From: Candidatus Aminicenantota bacterium
Lineage (GTDB): Bacteria > Acidobacteriota > Aminicenantia > UBA2199
Reading direction: 5' to 3'
DNA length: 56,330 nt
Assembly: GCA_011772425.1 (NCBI GenBank)
Contig: WVZO01000102.1
Location: 1 to 56,330 of the forward strand
In this document: positions 31,939 through 42,081 of the stretch, one piece after another
Position numbering within the stretch: the first letter of the stretch is position 1
How the letters are laid out: each line of letters starts with the position of its first letter
Program-made: the position numbers and the translations under genes
Notes under the pieces: generated by a model
The model's database searches: none
Told to the model about the DNA's origin: nothing
The model's input: the letters and a program-made list of their open reading frames with translations, nothing else

Positions 31939-31973
31939 GCCGCGGCCAGGGCAAAAGCAAAGGGAGATGAACC

Positions 31974-33725
31974 ATGAACATGAACCCGGGAGGTAAAACT
32001 GAAAAAAAACCCGGGATACCTTCCCGGCATAAATACTTTTTCAGTATTTCCAGGAAGATATGGTTCAGCCTGAGCATAATAATGATAGTTTACCTGGGAT
32101 GGATGATAGTGGGTCTGTTCCGCGGCCAGGAAACCCTGTCACGCCTCCATATCGCACAGGAACAAGTTTTTCCCGCCGCCATGCAGAGCAAAGTGGCCTC
32201 GGCAAAGTTTAATGAACAGGTTAAATTGTACAAAGACGCGGTGGTTTTCGGTAAGGCAGAGCTTCTCGAGGATGCTAAAGCCATGGCCGTCGAAGCGCAG
32301 GAAGCCCTGAGGCACCTGGTACTTCTGGCCCGGTTTGATGAGCAGAAAAGGACCGAGGTCCGGGAAATATTAAAACAGTTGAGGGTATTTACTGCCGAGG
32401 CGCATTCCCTGTATGCAAAAATGGCTTCGGGAATGGAAGATGATCCGTTCCCCCAAAAGGCTTCCCAACTAAACCGCCGTTCAATGAATCTCCGGGAGAG
32501 ATTGACTGCGTTGACCGATTTTTTTTCTGGTTCTCTTAAAGAGGAACTGGCCGCTGTGAGCAATGTCACCCAGTATCAACAATATTTAAATATCCTTATT
32601 TTTTTTATCGCGGTATCTGTGATGTTGATTATGGTCTCCCTGATTATTTCCCGTTGGGTTACCCGGCCGCTGAAAAAAGCAGCAGCCCTGGCGCGGGCCA
32701 TGTCCGCCGGCGACCTGTCCCGGAAACTGGATATTCGCCAGCAAGATGAGATCGGGGAACTGGCGCATGCCATGAATGTCATGGCCGGTGAAGTGTCTGA
32801 GCGCACTGTGAGCCTGGAGGAAGCCAACAAAAAACTAAGGGATGAAATCGCGGAACGGAAACGCACCGAAAAAGAACTTAAAAAAGCCCAGGAAAAACTG
32901 GTAGAAACGGCGTGGCTGGTAGGAAGGGCGGAAGTGGCCACCAGCGTCCTGCATAATGTGGGCAATGTGCTCAACAGTGTCAATGTAATCGCCAATTCGT
33001 TGTTAAAAGAAAACCGGTATTCGAAAATTTCCAATTTTGTCAAGGCAACCAGGATGATCGAGGAACACCAGGATAACCTGGCCGAGTTCCTCAGCAAAGA
33101 TGAAAAAGGCGAAAAACTGCTGGTATACCTGGTTGCCCTGTCAAAACACCTGGAAAAAGAGCAGGAAACCTTTACCGGGATGTTGAAGGATTTATGCAAT
33201 CATGTGAAGCATATAACCGAGCTTATCGCTATCCAGCAGTCCCACGATACATCGGCAGGGCTTACCGAAGTGGTATCGGTTGGCGAACTCCTGGAAGAGG
33301 CACTCCAGGTAAAAACCCCGGGTATGTCACCCCACAGCGTGGAGATCATACGCAAATTTGAGAATATACCGTCTTGTCGGCTTGACCACCACAAATTTTT
33401 GCAAATTGTCATCAACCTGCTTAGTAATGCCAGGTATGCGGTGAGGGAGAGCAGGGATAATACTTCCAAAATCATAACGGTGCGGTTAAAGAAAAAGGGA
33501 GATGACCGGTTTTTAGTTGAAATAGCCGACAACGGCATCGGTATTGCCGGGGAGAATCTTGAGAAGATATTCAGCCTGGGTTTTTCCACCAGGAAGGGAG
33601 GGCACGGGCTCGGCCTGCACAGTGCTGCCATATACGCTAAGAAGATGGGGGGATCGCTCAAGGCCCACAGTGGTGGTCCGGGCAAAGGGGCTGTGTTCAC
33701 CCTTGAACTGCCGCTCCGGTTGTAA
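31974..33725 (+). CDS. HAMP-domain sensor histidine kinase
   Basis: 583 residues. Membrane segments at about 29-49 and 206-225 enclose a helical periplasmic sensor of about 155 residues. A HAMP domain (226-280) and a coiled coil (280-315) follow. The dimerisation helix has H327 in [11 protein letters not shown], the HNxGN-type phospho-acceptor region seen in one kinase subgroup. The ATPase domain has [16 protein letters not shown] and GHGLGLH. The periplasmic helical bundle could read the PstS-like protein encoded two genes upstream. The start is ATG at 31974 with GGGAG upstream. The next gene, a hybrid kinase with a receiver at its N-terminus, starts 10 bp after the stop and is the likely phosphotransfer partner. 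Confidence 0.92.
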   Translation: MNMNPGGKTEKKPGIPSRHKYFFSISRKIWFSLSIIMIVYLGWMIVGLFRGQETLSRLHIAQEQVFPAAMQSKVASAKFNEQVKLYKDAVVFGKAELLEDAKAMAVEAQEALRHLVLLARFDEQKRTEVREILKQLRVFTAEAHSLYAKMASGMEDDPFPQKASQLNRRSMNLRERLTALTDFFSGSLKEELAAVSNVTQYQQYLNILIFFIAVSVMLIMVSLIISRWVTRPLKKAAALARAMSAGDLSRKLDIRQQDEIGELAHAMNVMAGEVSERTVSLEEANKKLRDEIAERKRTEKELKKAQEKLVETAWLVGRAEVATSVLHNVGNVLNSVNVIANSLLKENRYSKISNFVKATRMIEEHQDNLAEFLSKDEKGEKLLVYLVALSKHLEKEQETFTGMLKDLCNHVKHITELIAIQQSHDTSAGLTEVVSVGELLEEALQVKTPGMSPHSVEIIRKFENIPSCRLDHHKFLQIVINLLSNARYAVRESRDNTSKIITVRLKKKGDDRFLVEIADNGIGIAGENLEKIFSLGFSTRKGGHGLGLHSAAIYAKKMGGSLKAHSGGPGKGAVFTLELPLRL

Positions 33726-33735
33726 GAGGATAAAT

Positions 33736-35877
33736 ATGGATAGGAACAGCGATAGAATCGAAATGGAAGCGGTTCGCAAGGTTGTTATCATCGATGACAA
33801 CCCGGATATTTTCCGGGACTTTTGTATGATTCTCTGCAAAAAAAACCATCCAGGTGTGCTGGATGAGATGGAAGCTGATCTTTTCGGGATAGAGAGTGCT
33901 CCCCAGGCCCCTTCGACAGCATTTGAATATGAGTTGGTCTATGCCAGCCAGGGAAAAGAGGGGTTAGAACGAATCCAACAGGCCTGCAAAGAGGGAAAGC
34001 CCTTCAGCCTTGCTTTCGTGGATATGCGCATGCCTCCCGGGTGGGACGGACTTGAAACCATAAAACATGCCTGGAAGATCGACCCTACCATTCAAATGGT
34101 TATTTGTACGGCTTATTCGGATTACTCCTGGGAAGAAATAACCCAGGAGCTTGGGTGTACGGACAACTTGCTGATTCTCAAAAAACCCTTTGAAAACGCC
34201 GAGGTGTCTCAAATAGCCAGTGCCATGACAACAAAGTGGCTGTTGGCCAGGAAGGCAGCCATGAAGATGCAGGAACTGCAGGAAATGGTAGACCGGCAGA
34301 CCAGGGAGCTGATCCGGGCCAAAGAGCAGGCCGAAAAAGCGAATCGATGTAAAAGTGAATTCCTGGCCAACATGAGCCATGAAATCCGAACCCCCATTAA
34401 TGCCATCCTGGGATTTGCCGAACTACTTGACGAGCGCATTACCGATAAACAGTTGAAAGATTATCTCTCCCTCATTACCTCCAGTGGGAAGATGCTGCTG
34501 GGTTTAATCGAGGATATTCTCGATCTTTCCCGGATCGAAGCCGGGAAACTGGAACTAAAGTATACTGCGGTTAATCCCCGTGATATCATGAATGAAATCG
34601 AATTTATTTTTTCTCCGAAGTTTCATACCAAAGGATTGGATTTTTACATGGAGATCGACCCATCGCTGCCGCAGATGCTGCTGCTGGATGAAGTCCGGCT
34701 ACGGCAAATACTCTTTAACCTGGTAGGAAATGCGCTAAAATTCACAGAGAAAGGTCGTATTAAAATAAAAATCAAACAAAAAAAAGGTGATAAAAAAATC
34801 CATCATAACTCCCTGGAACTGATTATTTCAGTCCAGGATACAGGCATTGGCATACCCAAAGACCAGGAAAAAATCATCTTTGAGCCTTTCGAACAGCAAA
34901 AAACTCAATACACCTGGAAATACGGCGGAACAGGTCTGGGATTAAGTATTACCAAGCATTTGGTAGAAATGATGGGAGGGGAAATTTCTCTCAAAAGCAA
35001 AGTTGAAAAAGGCAGTACGTTCCAGGTGATATTAAAAGATGTTAAGGTGGTATCCACACCTGTAAACGATAACGAAAAAATACACAAAAAGGAAGAACAC
35101 CTACCAGGGGTACCAGGTAAAGAGACCCTGGAATTTGAGAAAGCATGTATTTTAATTGCCGATAACAGCGAGTCCGACAGGACATTAATCAAAGGTTTTT
35201 TGAATGTTCCGGCCTTCACCTTCATTGAAGCGAAAAATGGTAAAGAGGCAGTGGTACTTGCCAGGCAGTACCGGCCGCACCTGGTCATTATGGATTTACG
35301 GATGCCGGTCATGGATGGTTACGAAGCCACCGCTGTTCTAAAAGCAGATAAAACCTTACGATCGATCCCGGTGATTATTTTAAGCGCTTCTGTCATGAAA
35401 GAACAGGACCAGGCAATAAAAAAAGTCGCCTGCGACGGTTGTTTAAAAAAACCCTTGAATAAAGCGGAATTATTCTCAGAATTGATGCGCTTTTTGCCCT
35501 ACTCTACCGGGAGGAGGGAATCAGCCGCGGGGAGGAAAGATGATGCCCCAACGCCGAAGGAGAAAGAGGCTGATGTTGAATTGTTAACCCCTGAAACAAA
35601 AGCAAAACTCCCCGAACTGCTGGGTATCCTGGAAGGTGAGTTAATGGATCATTGGAACGAGATAAATCGTACATTTTTTGTGGATGAAATCGAAAGTTTT
35701 GCCAATGCCGTCAGGGGATGGGGAGAAAAATATAACCTGGATATGTTATACCAATGGGGGAAGCAGTTGACGGAGCAGGTAAAAAGCTTTGATATGGGAG
35801 AACTCCCCGGCACATTAAATACGTTCCCCACAATAATAAAAAAGATTAAAAATATGATCAAAAATTCAGGAGGGTGA
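33736..35877 (+). CDS. Hybrid kinase, REC-HisKA-HATPase-REC
   Basis: 713 residues, soluble. Receiver 1 (about 15-165) has D20/D21, phospho-acceptor D96 and K150, with an insertion of about 35 residues between helix 1 and strand 2. A coiled coil (165-205) leads to HisKA with H215 in MSHEIRTP, then the ATPase domain ([27 protein letters not shown]). Receiver 2 (about 470-595) keeps the acceptor in VIMDLRMP, but its acidic pocket reads IADNSE instead of DD. The last 90 residues are helical and without a recognisable Hpt histidine. The start at 33736 has AGAGGA upstream; a longer in-frame extension overlaps the preceding kinase gene and is not supported. It closes the operon and resembles 39086-40885. 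Confidence 0.92.
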   Translation: MDRNSDRIEMEAVRKVVIIDDNPDIFRDFCMILCKKNHPGVLDEMEADLFGIESAPQAPSTAFEYELVYASQGKEGLERIQQACKEGKPFSLAFVDMRMPPGWDGLETIKHAWKIDPTIQMVICTAYSDYSWEEITQELGCTDNLLILKKPFENAEVSQIASAMTTKWLLARKAAMKMQELQEMVDRQTRELIRAKEQAEKANRCKSEFLANMSHEIRTPINAILGFAELLDERITDKQLKDYLSLITSSGKMLLGLIEDILDLSRIEAGKLELKYTAVNPRDIMNEIEFIFSPKFHTKGLDFYMEIDPSLPQMLLLDEVRLRQILFNLVGNALKFTEKGRIKIKIKQKKGDKKIHHNSLELIISVQDTGIGIPKDQEKIIFEPFEQQKTQYTWKYGGTGLGLSITKHLVEMMGGEISLKSKVEKGSTFQVILKDVKVVSTPVNDNEKIHKKEEHLPGVPGKETLEFEKACILIADNSESDRTLIKGFLNVPAFTFIEAKNGKEAVVLARQYRPHLVIMDLRMPVMDGYEATAVLKADKTLRSIPVIILSASVMKEQDQAIKKVACDGCLKKPLNKAELFSELMRFLPYSTGRRESAAGRKDDAPTPKEKEADVELLTPETKAKLPELLGILEGELMDHWNEINRTFFVDEIESFANAVRGWGEKYNLDMLYQWGKQLTEQVKSFDMGELPGTLNTFPTIIKKIKNMIKNSGG

Positions 35878-35926
35878 AAGGGAAACGGTAAAGGAGAGTA
35901 GATAATGATTTGGGTTTGCCGGTGAT

Positions 35927-37750
35927 CTATCGCTTTTCCTTTCGTTCCTTAAACCGTATAATAAACCCGGTCCCTTTGCCTCCCTTGAAGTCGACGTGTC
36001 CGTGAAGCTGACCTTCCGCCAGCATGATCACAAGTTTTAAACCCAATGAGTCTGCTTTCCTGAAATCAAAACCATTGGACATCCCCACACCGTTATCGCT
36101 CACTCCAAGTTCTATCTCGCCTTCACCTGTCGTATGCAGGGCGATCGTGATTTCACCCCGTTTATCCCCGGGAAAGGCGTATTTCATGGCATTGGAGAGC
36201 AGTTCACTCAGGATCAGGGCGCAGGGGATGGCCGTGTTGGTCGAAACAGTCACAGGCTCAACATCGAATTTCAACGAAACTTTGGGGGGAATGGTCTGGT
36301 AATTCTTTAACACCTCATGGGCGAGGTCCTTGACATACTCCCGGAGATCAATGTTGGTTATGTCTTCCGACCGGTACAGTTTCTCTTGCACCAGCGCCAT
36401 TGAACTGATGCGATTCTCGATGTCCTGCAAGATGTTTAACGACTGTTCATCCTCGATGAGAGCAGATTTGAGCTTGAGAATACTACAAATCGAGGCCATA
36501 TTGTTCTTGGTCCGGTGGCAGACTTCTTTCAAAAGAACTTCCTTTCCCCTCAACGCTGCCTTGAGCTGCTCCTCCACCTGCTTAAGTTCGGTGATATCGC
36601 GTGAGATGCCAACAACGGTTTTCACATTGCCCTTCCTGTCAAATTCCGGGTATAACCTCCAATCCAAATACACCATCCCGTTTGCGCTCTCCCACTCAAA
36701 GACCGTTTGGGATGACTCCCCGGTTTTAAACACCCGGGTAATTCTCTCCTCGAATAATTGGCACAACTCTTCGTCAAAACCTGCTTCCCGGTGAGTTTTG
36801 CCGATGATATCTTCCTCGGTAAAGCCGGCCGCCCGTAAAGATGCGGGGTTCTCATATACGTGTCTGCATTCTTTATCATAGCGCATGATATAGTCCTGGC
36901 TGTTCTCAGCTAAGGTCCTGAATATTTCTTCGCTTTCCCGCAGCGCTTCCTCACGTTGTTTGATATCTCTAAATAGAAGACGAAAGGGTTTTTTCAAGCC
37001 TGTCTCGATGATGGCTTTGTAAATGAGATAGAAGGAAACAATTTTGAAATAATGCCCGATCAAATTGGAAAATCCATAGGCATGGATATAAAATGTGAAT
37101 GCCAATTCGGAAGCGATGGTAAAGATGATAGATGCCATCAACAATCGCACCACACCGGGATCAAATTCATGACGTTTTCGCCCCAGCAGGACGAAAGCCC
37201 CTACAAGAATCAGCGAAATGAGATATTCGCTGAACTTTTTGAACGAGGTCAATCCCACCCCTTCAAGAAAACAAACAGGAAACACCCCCCCAAAAATCAT
37301 TCCCAGCAATAAGACAACCACAACCGTATACCCCGACAACAACCAGGTAATATTTAGTTTTTTCCCGGTCAGGAGCGGCGCAATGAGAAGAGACAGACTT
37401 TCCATATACCTGGTGGCAATCCAGAGCTGCGCCGGTAAATTGGTGTTATAACCGTGGAAAATGTTCATCCCTGTGTACGCCAGCGTGTGCACCAAATCCA
37501 TCACGCCGATGAATAGGTAGGCACACCCGATGAATAAAAGATACACATTGTCTATCAATCGACGTGAGTTCCAGGCAAACACAAAAATGCCGTAGGCCAC
37601 CACAACACTAAATATCTCGGCAAGAGCGTGGAAAAGCAGGTAATTGTAGAGACTGGCCAGGTAGAGTCCTATCAAAACCAGTGCCCCGATTATAATGGCT
37701 GCATATTTGCCGGAAATAAACTCTTGTTTTCCCAGAGTCTCTATCATCAT
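35927..37750 (-). CDS. MASE3-PAS histidine kinase (HisKA_2/HWE type)
   Basis: About 607 residues. The N-terminal 260 residues form a multi-helix membrane sensor that matches MASE3 (LYNYLLFHALAEIFSVVVAYGIFVFAWNSRR, FIGVMDLVHTLAYTGMNIF). A PAS domain follows (about 275-395, ending ISRDITELK), then a HisKA_2-type phospho-acceptor EVCHRTKNNM and an ATPase domain with NAMKYAF, DNGVGM and GLKLV. This class differs from the HisKA kinases around it and resembles the kinase at 41056. The start is placed at 37750, where AAGGAG lies about 8 nt upstream; a frame extending 60 nt further has no SD. The gene is convergent with the hybrid kinase gene and has no adjacent regulator in its own transcript. Confidence 0.9.
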   Translation of the reverse strand: MMIETLGKQEFISGKYAAIIIGALVLIGLYLASLYNYLLFHALAEIFSVVVAYGIFVFAWNSRRLIDNVYLLFIGCAYLFIGVMDLVHTLAYTGMNIFHGYNTNLPAQLWIATRYMESLSLLIAPLLTGKKLNITWLLSGYTVVVVLLLGMIFGGVFPVCFLEGVGLTSFKKFSEYLISLILVGAFVLLGRKRHEFDPGVVRLLMASIIFTIASELAFTFYIHAYGFSNLIGHYFKIVSFYLIYKAIIETGLKKPFRLLFRDIKQREEALRESEEIFRTLAENSQDYIMRYDKECRHVYENPASLRAAGFTEEDIIGKTHREAGFDEELCQLFEERITRVFKTGESSQTVFEWESANGMVYLDWRLYPEFDRKGNVKTVVGISRDITELKQVEEQLKAALRGKEVLLKEVCHRTKNNMASICSILKLKSALIEDEQSLNILQDIENRISSMALVQEKLYRSEDITNIDLREYVKDLAHEVLKNYQTIPPKVSLKFDVEPVTVSTNTAIPCALILSELLSNAMKYAFPGDKRGEITIALHTTGEGEIELGVSDNGVGMSNGFDFRKADSLGLKLVIMLAEGQLHGHVDFKGGKGTGFIIRFKERKEKR

Positions 37751-37879
37751 TCCTTCATCTCCTTGCTTCAGCTTACAGTTAATAGAGCCACACGATCTCA
37801 TGAGGCACAAACAATTTCTATAATAAATTCGTATGTGTTACCCAAAAACTCTTTATATCATAAATCAAAAAATTATACA

Positions 37880-38024
37880 AGCAATTCTAATTTTGGCGTT
37901 TCAAGCAAGGGTAAACACAAGGTTTACCCCTACGAACTACGAACGTACGAAAACGTCCATCAGACGTAGGGGCTCGGCCTGCATTTTGTGTTCGCCCGGA
38001 CAATTGGTAAAATTAGAACTGCTG
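37880..38024. mobile_element. 145-bp MITE-like element, copy B
   Basis: Ends AGCAATTCTAATTTT (from 37880) and AAAATTAGAACTGCTG (to 38024), with the same interior as 29878-30016 (GGGTAAACACAAGGTTTACC, then TAGGGGCTCGGCCTGCAT and GTTCGCCCGGA). Terminal repeats are more diverged than in copy A. The gap 37751-38342 otherwise contains only the sigma54-like site at 38257. Confidence 0.75.
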
Positions 38025-38256
38025 ATTGGATACTTCAAACCCTGCCACATTTTTTGCACTGTCAATTTCTGACTACTCCTGGTAAAAGTACCGATATAAA
38101 ACCTTTCTGAGATCATATATTCAACCGAAGCCCGGACACCTGTCAAATTTTGTTTCACCCTTAGGATGGTCCTTTGCTGCGTCACAACAAGTGACAACTT
38201 ACTTAAAACCCTTTTATATCAGACTTTTCATTAGAAATTTATGCATAAGATAAAAT

Positions 38257-38272
38257 TGGCATTAGAATTGCT
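38257..38272 (+). promoter_or_regulatory. Sigma54-like -24/-12 site (ambiguous)
   Basis: TGGCATTAGAATTGCT has GG and GC at the spacing of a sigma54 promoter, about 70 bp before the REC gene. However ATTAGAATTGCT is also the end of the local MITE family, so this may be a repeat remnant, possibly adopted as a promoter. Confidence 0.4.
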
Positions 38273-38342
38273 AGGATTAAAACGAATGCTTTGTTGAGGT
38301 TTTACCTTAAAAACTATTACACTTACAAACCAGGAGGGTAAA

Positions 38343-39059
38343 ATGGTTGATGTGGATATAAAAGCAGTGGGTCCGGGAAAAACGTCTATACTTATCGTCG
38401 ACGACATGCCCCAAAATCTCCAGGTGCTGGTTAATATATTAAGAGAGAAAGATTACAAAATTTCTGTGGCACCCGGGGGCAGGAAAGCCCTGGAAATGGT
38501 CAATATATTCCTGCCGGATCTTATCCTGCTGGATATTGTGATGCCGCAGCCGGATGGATTCCAGGTCTGTAAAAAACTGAAAGCTTCCCCTAAAACAAAA
38601 GATATTCCCATTATTTTTTTAAGCGCAAAAACCGAAACAGAAGATATCGTAAAGGGATTTGAACTGGGGGCTGTCGATTATGTCACCAAGCCCTTTAAAA
38701 AGGCTGAATTATTGGCAAGAATCAGCACTCACCTGGAGTTAAGGAAAGCCCGAGAGGAAATCATCTGCCTGGAACAAAAAAATGCGGCCCTGGCTGTGGC
38801 TGTGACTGCCAACCATACGATCAATCAACCTTTAACCGTATTGCAGGGAAATTTTGAGCTTTTCCAGGGTTCGATAGAAAAAGATCTCTTAACCGAGAAG
38901 CAGCAGCGTTTTTTAACCCGTATGAAAGAATCTATCGAAAGAATAAAGACCTTTTTATTAGAAATGAGCGATTCCCCTGCCATCCATTTTGAAAACTACG
39001 TGGAAAGCAGGAAGATGGTTGTTTTTGAAAGAAAGGCCCATAATCTAGTAAATGCCTGA
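38343..39059 (+). CDS. Response regulator fused to a kinase dimerisation domain without ATPase domain
   Basis: 238 residues. The receiver (14-135) has D20/D21, phospho-acceptor D64 in LLDIVMP, and K116. A coiled coil (130-150) joins it to a HisKA-like helical hairpin with H158 in ANHTINQPLTVLQGNFELF. In active kinases the residue after the His is acidic; here it is Thr. No HATPase domain follows, and the protein ends after about 80 further residues. It could accept phosphate from, or dimerise with, the hybrid kinase encoded 26 bp downstream, with which it forms an operon. AGGAGGG precedes the ATG. The function as a phosphotransfer or scaffold protein is inference. Confidence 0.85.
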   Translation: MVDVDIKAVGPGKTSILIVDDMPQNLQVLVNILREKDYKISVAPGGRKALEMVNIFLPDLILLDIVMPQPDGFQVCKKLKASPKTKDIPIIFLSAKTETEDIVKGFELGAVDYVTKPFKKAELLARISTHLELRKAREEIICLEQKNAALAVAVTANHTINQPLTVLQGNFELFQGSIEKDLLTEKQQRFLTRMKESIERIKTFLLEMSDSPAIHFENYVESRKMVVFERKAHNLVNA

Positions 39060-39085
39060 CCGCAGATGGTAAAGGAGGGTATACA

Positions 39086-40885
39086 ATGAAGAGGGATATA
39101 AAAGACGTGTGTTCCCGGGTTATTGTCATCGATGACAACCCGGATATTTTCGAGGTTTTTTGTGAAATCCTCTGCAAGGAAAACCATCCCCATACGTTGG
39201 CTGAGATAGAGACCGATCTTTTCGGCCATAATCATTCCCCCTACCCGGCAGGGTCTTCATCGATGTTTAATTTTGAGTTGGTCTATGCGTCTCAAGGCCA
39301 GGAGGGGGCAGAACGAATCTGGCAGGCCTGTGAAGAGGGAAACCCCTTCAGCCTTGCTTTCGTGGACATGCGCATGCCCCCCGGTTGGAATGCCATTGAA
39401 ACCATCAAACATATCTGGAAAATCGACCCTTACATCCAGGCGGTTATTTGTACGGCTTATTCCGATTACTCCTGGGAAGAAATTGTCCGGCATCTTGGAC
39501 TCACGGACAACTTGCTGATTCTCAAAAAGCCTTTTGACCCTGCCGAGGTATCTCAAATAGCCATTGCCATGACCACCAAGTGGGTACTGGCAAAACAGGT
39601 GGCAATGAAGATGCATGACCTGGAAGAAATGGTTAAGCAGAAGACCGGGGAGCTTATGATTGCCAAAGAGCAGGCTGAAAAAGCCAATCAAAGTAAGGGC
39701 GATTTCCTGGCTACCATGAGTCATGAAATCCGCACCCCCATGACCGGTGTAATCGGTATGAGTGAGATATTGCTTAATACGCCGCTTAATGAAGAGCAGA
39801 AAAATTATGTTGAAGCAATAAATACCAGCAGCGAGGTGTTATTGACCATCATCAACGGTATCCTGGACTTTTCAAAAATAGAAGCCGGGGAACTGGAACT
39901 TGAATCCGCTCCCTTTGATGTGAAGAAAGCCGTTGAAGATGTTGTCCGGGTTCTTAATCTCCAGGCCGAGAAAAAGGGACTGAAATTGAGTGCGAGTTTC
40001 CTTCCCAAAACCCTGCCCCTGGTCAGCGGGGACTTTGTAAAGGTTCGGCAGATCATCTTTAACCTGGGAGGAAATGCAGTAAAGTTTACTCATGAAGGAA
40101 GCATAACCATTAAAGTGGAGATGGCAGCGATCGATGAAAATATCGGGCATTTCCACATCGATATAGAAGACACCGGCATTGGCATTAAGCCGGAAGTCCT
40201 TGACCACATTTTCGATAAGTTTATCCAGGCCGGCCCCGATACGACGCGCAAGTATGGGGGTACCGGCCTTGGGTTGACCATTACCAAACAACTGGTGGAA
40301 ATGATGGACGGTTCAATTACAGTCAAAAGTACCCCGAAAAAGGGGACTCTTTTCCAGGTCAAATTGCCTTTACCCCTTGCTGTTGATATGGAGCCGGTGG
40401 CAGCAGTACACGCCGATGCCAATAAAGATGAAACTGCCCCTGCTTACATCCTCCTGGCAGAAGACAACAAAATTAATCAAAAACTGGTCAAAGTCATGCT
40501 TATAAAGGCAGGCCATAAAGTCGATATTGTCGAAAATGGCAGGGACGCAGTGGAAAAAGTAAAACAAACCCCCTATGATCTTGTTTTAATGGATATCCAG
40601 ATGCCGGAAATGGATGGTATACAGGCAGCACAACTCATCAGGCAAGAAGGATTTTCCCATCTCCCGATTATTGCCTTAACCGCCAATGCCTTTGCCAAAG
40701 ATAAGGAAAAGTGCTTAAAAGGCGGCATGAGTCACTTTATAACAAAACCCTTAAAGCAAGATGAATTACTTAGCACTATTTCGTATTGGCTGGATAAAAG
40801 GGAAGCGGACATTGATCTGCCATGGAAAGGAATGCTGTCTGATAATAAAGGACACACCCGGGACAAACACGTCCATAAGGCGTGA
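39086..40885 (+). CDS. Hybrid kinase, REC-HisKA-HATPase-REC (paralogue of 33736-35877)
   Basis: 599 residues, soluble. Receiver 1 has D16/D17, acceptor D94 and K148, and the same insertion between helix 1 and strand 2 as its paralogue (KENHPHTLAEIETDLFG). Long stretches such as [14 protein letters not shown] and [11 protein letters not shown] are shared. HisKA has H213 in MSHEIRTPM. The ATPase domain shows NLGGNAVKF, DTGIGI and GGTGLGLTITKQ. Receiver 2 is complete (ILLAEDNKINQ, LVLMDIQMPEMDG, ALTANAF, KPL). Unlike the paralogue it lacks the 90-residue C-terminal tail. AAAGGAGGG lies before the ATG. The last gene of a two-gene operon; a long inverted repeat follows. Confidence 0.93.
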   Translation: MKRDIKDVCSRVIVIDDNPDIFEVFCEILCKENHPHTLAEIETDLFGHNHSPYPAGSSSMFNFELVYASQGQEGAERIWQACEEGNPFSLAFVDMRMPPGWNAIETIKHIWKIDPYIQAVICTAYSDYSWEEIVRHLGLTDNLLILKKPFDPAEVSQIAIAMTTKWVLAKQVAMKMHDLEEMVKQKTGELMIAKEQAEKANQSKGDFLATMSHEIRTPMTGVIGMSEILLNTPLNEEQKNYVEAINTSSEVLLTIINGILDFSKIEAGELELESAPFDVKKAVEDVVRVLNLQAEKKGLKLSASFLPKTLPLVSGDFVKVRQIIFNLGGNAVKFTHEGSITIKVEMAAIDENIGHFHIDIEDTGIGIKPEVLDHIFDKFIQAGPDTTRKYGGTGLGLTITKQLVEMMDGSITVKSTPKKGTLFQVKLPLPLAVDMEPVAAVHADANKDETAPAYILLAEDNKINQKLVKVMLIKAGHKVDIVENGRDAVEKVKQTPYDLVLMDIQMPEMDGIQAAQLIRQEGFSHLPIIALTANAFAKDKEKCLKGGMSHFITKPLKQDELLSTISYWLDKREADIDLPWKGMLSDNKGHTRDKHVHKA

Positions 40886-40896
40886 CGTTAACGTTT

Positions 40897-41048
40897 GAGG
40901 GGGTCGCGTCTCACCTGGCTGCCCGAGAACTTACGTTAAGGTGGTTAGAAAACAAAGAAACTTAACACAGCGGGTTTTAGAAGACACGGTTTTTCTCCGA
41001 AACCTTAACCCAAGCCTTAACTTTTATTCTCGGTGACGCGGCCCCCTC
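40897..41048. repeat. 152-bp long inverted repeat between convergent genes
   Basis: Outer arms GAGGGGGtCGCGTC (from 40897) and GACGCGgCCCCCTC (to 41048) and inner arms CCGAGAAcTTAcGTTAAGG and CCTTAACttttaTTCTCGG pair with few mismatches. It fills the gap between the hybrid kinase gene and the stressosome operon and could be a bidirectional terminator or a MITE-like element. Confidence 0.7.
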
Positions 41049-41055
41049 ACCCCCT

Positions 41056-42081
41056 TTATTCTTTATTCAATTCCTTGAATTTTATAGTAAAGGTTGTGCC
41101 ATCCTTCCTGTCGATGTCTATGTGACCGTGCAACTTTTTTACCAGGGAGTTTATAATCTGCATACCGAGACCGCTGCTGCCGGCGTCCCAGAAATCCACA
41201 CTATCGGGGAGGCCAATGCCATTATCCCTGATAATCAATGTATTATTATCTTCCTCCCCATTACTTTTCCCCAGGTAAACCTGGAGATATCCTTTTCTTT
41301 TACCCGGGAAAGCATATTTAAAAGAATTGGAGACAAGTTCGTTAACAATCAAACCAAGGTGTACGGCAGTATCGAGATTCAGGGAAATATCTTCGACGTC
41401 CATTTTCAACTGCACCTTTCCCTCCAGCAGTGAATACGAATTGAACAAATGTATGACCAGGCTGTGGATGTAATCCGGGAAATTGAATGTTGACACATCC
41501 CCGGTTTGATACAATTTTTCATGAATAAGCCCCATGGTTCTCACCCGGTTCTTGGACTCTTTAAATGCATCGGAAGCCACGTTATCTTTTAAACTCAGCT
41601 CCTGGATGTTCAGGAGGCTGTAGATCACTTGCAAATTGTTTCTAACTCGATGGTGAAGCTCTTTCAACAGTACTTCCTTTTCTTCGAGAGTTTTCTTAAG
41701 TTCTAACTCCGCCTGCGTACGCCGGGTAATATCATGAATAAATACCAGGCAAGAGGGTTTACCTTCCCATTCTATTTCCGAAACCCGAAGTTCGACAATA
41801 CAGAGGCGTCCTTTAGCTGAAAAAATATTTATCTCCGACTCATAATCTCCTTGTATTAATATACCGAATGGTTCCCCGATGACTTCTACGGTATTCCTGC
41901 CTAAAATAACCCGGGCACTCTGGTTTGCATATATAATTATACCCTCCGGGTCCAGGATAAGCATACCGTCCTTGTTTTGGTCGGCAATATTTTGAAAACG
42001 TGCTTCGCAGGCAGAAAGCTCTTGTTTGAGTTCTTCTAATTGGAAATGCAGCCCCTCAATTTCAGTATCCTTTTTATCCAC
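41056..42081 (-). CDS. PAS-domain histidine kinase, HisKA_2/HWE type
   Basis: 341 residues, soluble. A short coiled coil (1-25), a PAS domain (about 26-125: DGMLILDPEGIIIYANQSA to FIHDITRR), then HisKA_2 with H143/H144 in ELHHRVRNNLQVI and an ATPase domain with VNELVSNSFKYAFPG, DNGIGLP and GSSGLGMQIINSL. This type is common for light- or stress-responsive kinases. It is the last gene of the stressosome operon and overlaps kaiB by 8 nt, so both are translated together. No receiver follows; the single-domain regulator two genes upstream is the nearest partner. Confidence 0.92.
   Translation of the reverse strand: MDKKDTEIEGLHFQLEELKQELSACEARFQNIADQNKDGMLILDPEGIIIYANQSARVILGRNTVEVIGEPFGILIQGDYESEINIFSAKGRLCIVELRVSEIEWEGKPSCLVFIHDITRRTQAELELKKTLEEKEVLLKELHHRVRNNLQVIYSLLNIQELSLKDNVASDAFKESKNRVRTMGLIHEKLYQTGDVSTFNFPDYIHSLVIHLFNSYSLLEGKVQLKMDVEDISLNLDTAVHLGLIVNELVSNSFKYAFPGKRKGYLQVYLGKSNGEEDNNTLIIRDNGIGLPDSVDFWDAGSSGLGMQIINSLVKKLHGHIDIDRKDGTTFTIKFKELNKE

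Noticed and set aside
33544-33735. N-terminal extension of the hybrid kinase
   Set aside because: It would overlap the preceding kinase gene by about 180 bp and is rich in Arg and Pro with no domain; the ATG at 33736 has an SD and starts right before the receiver.
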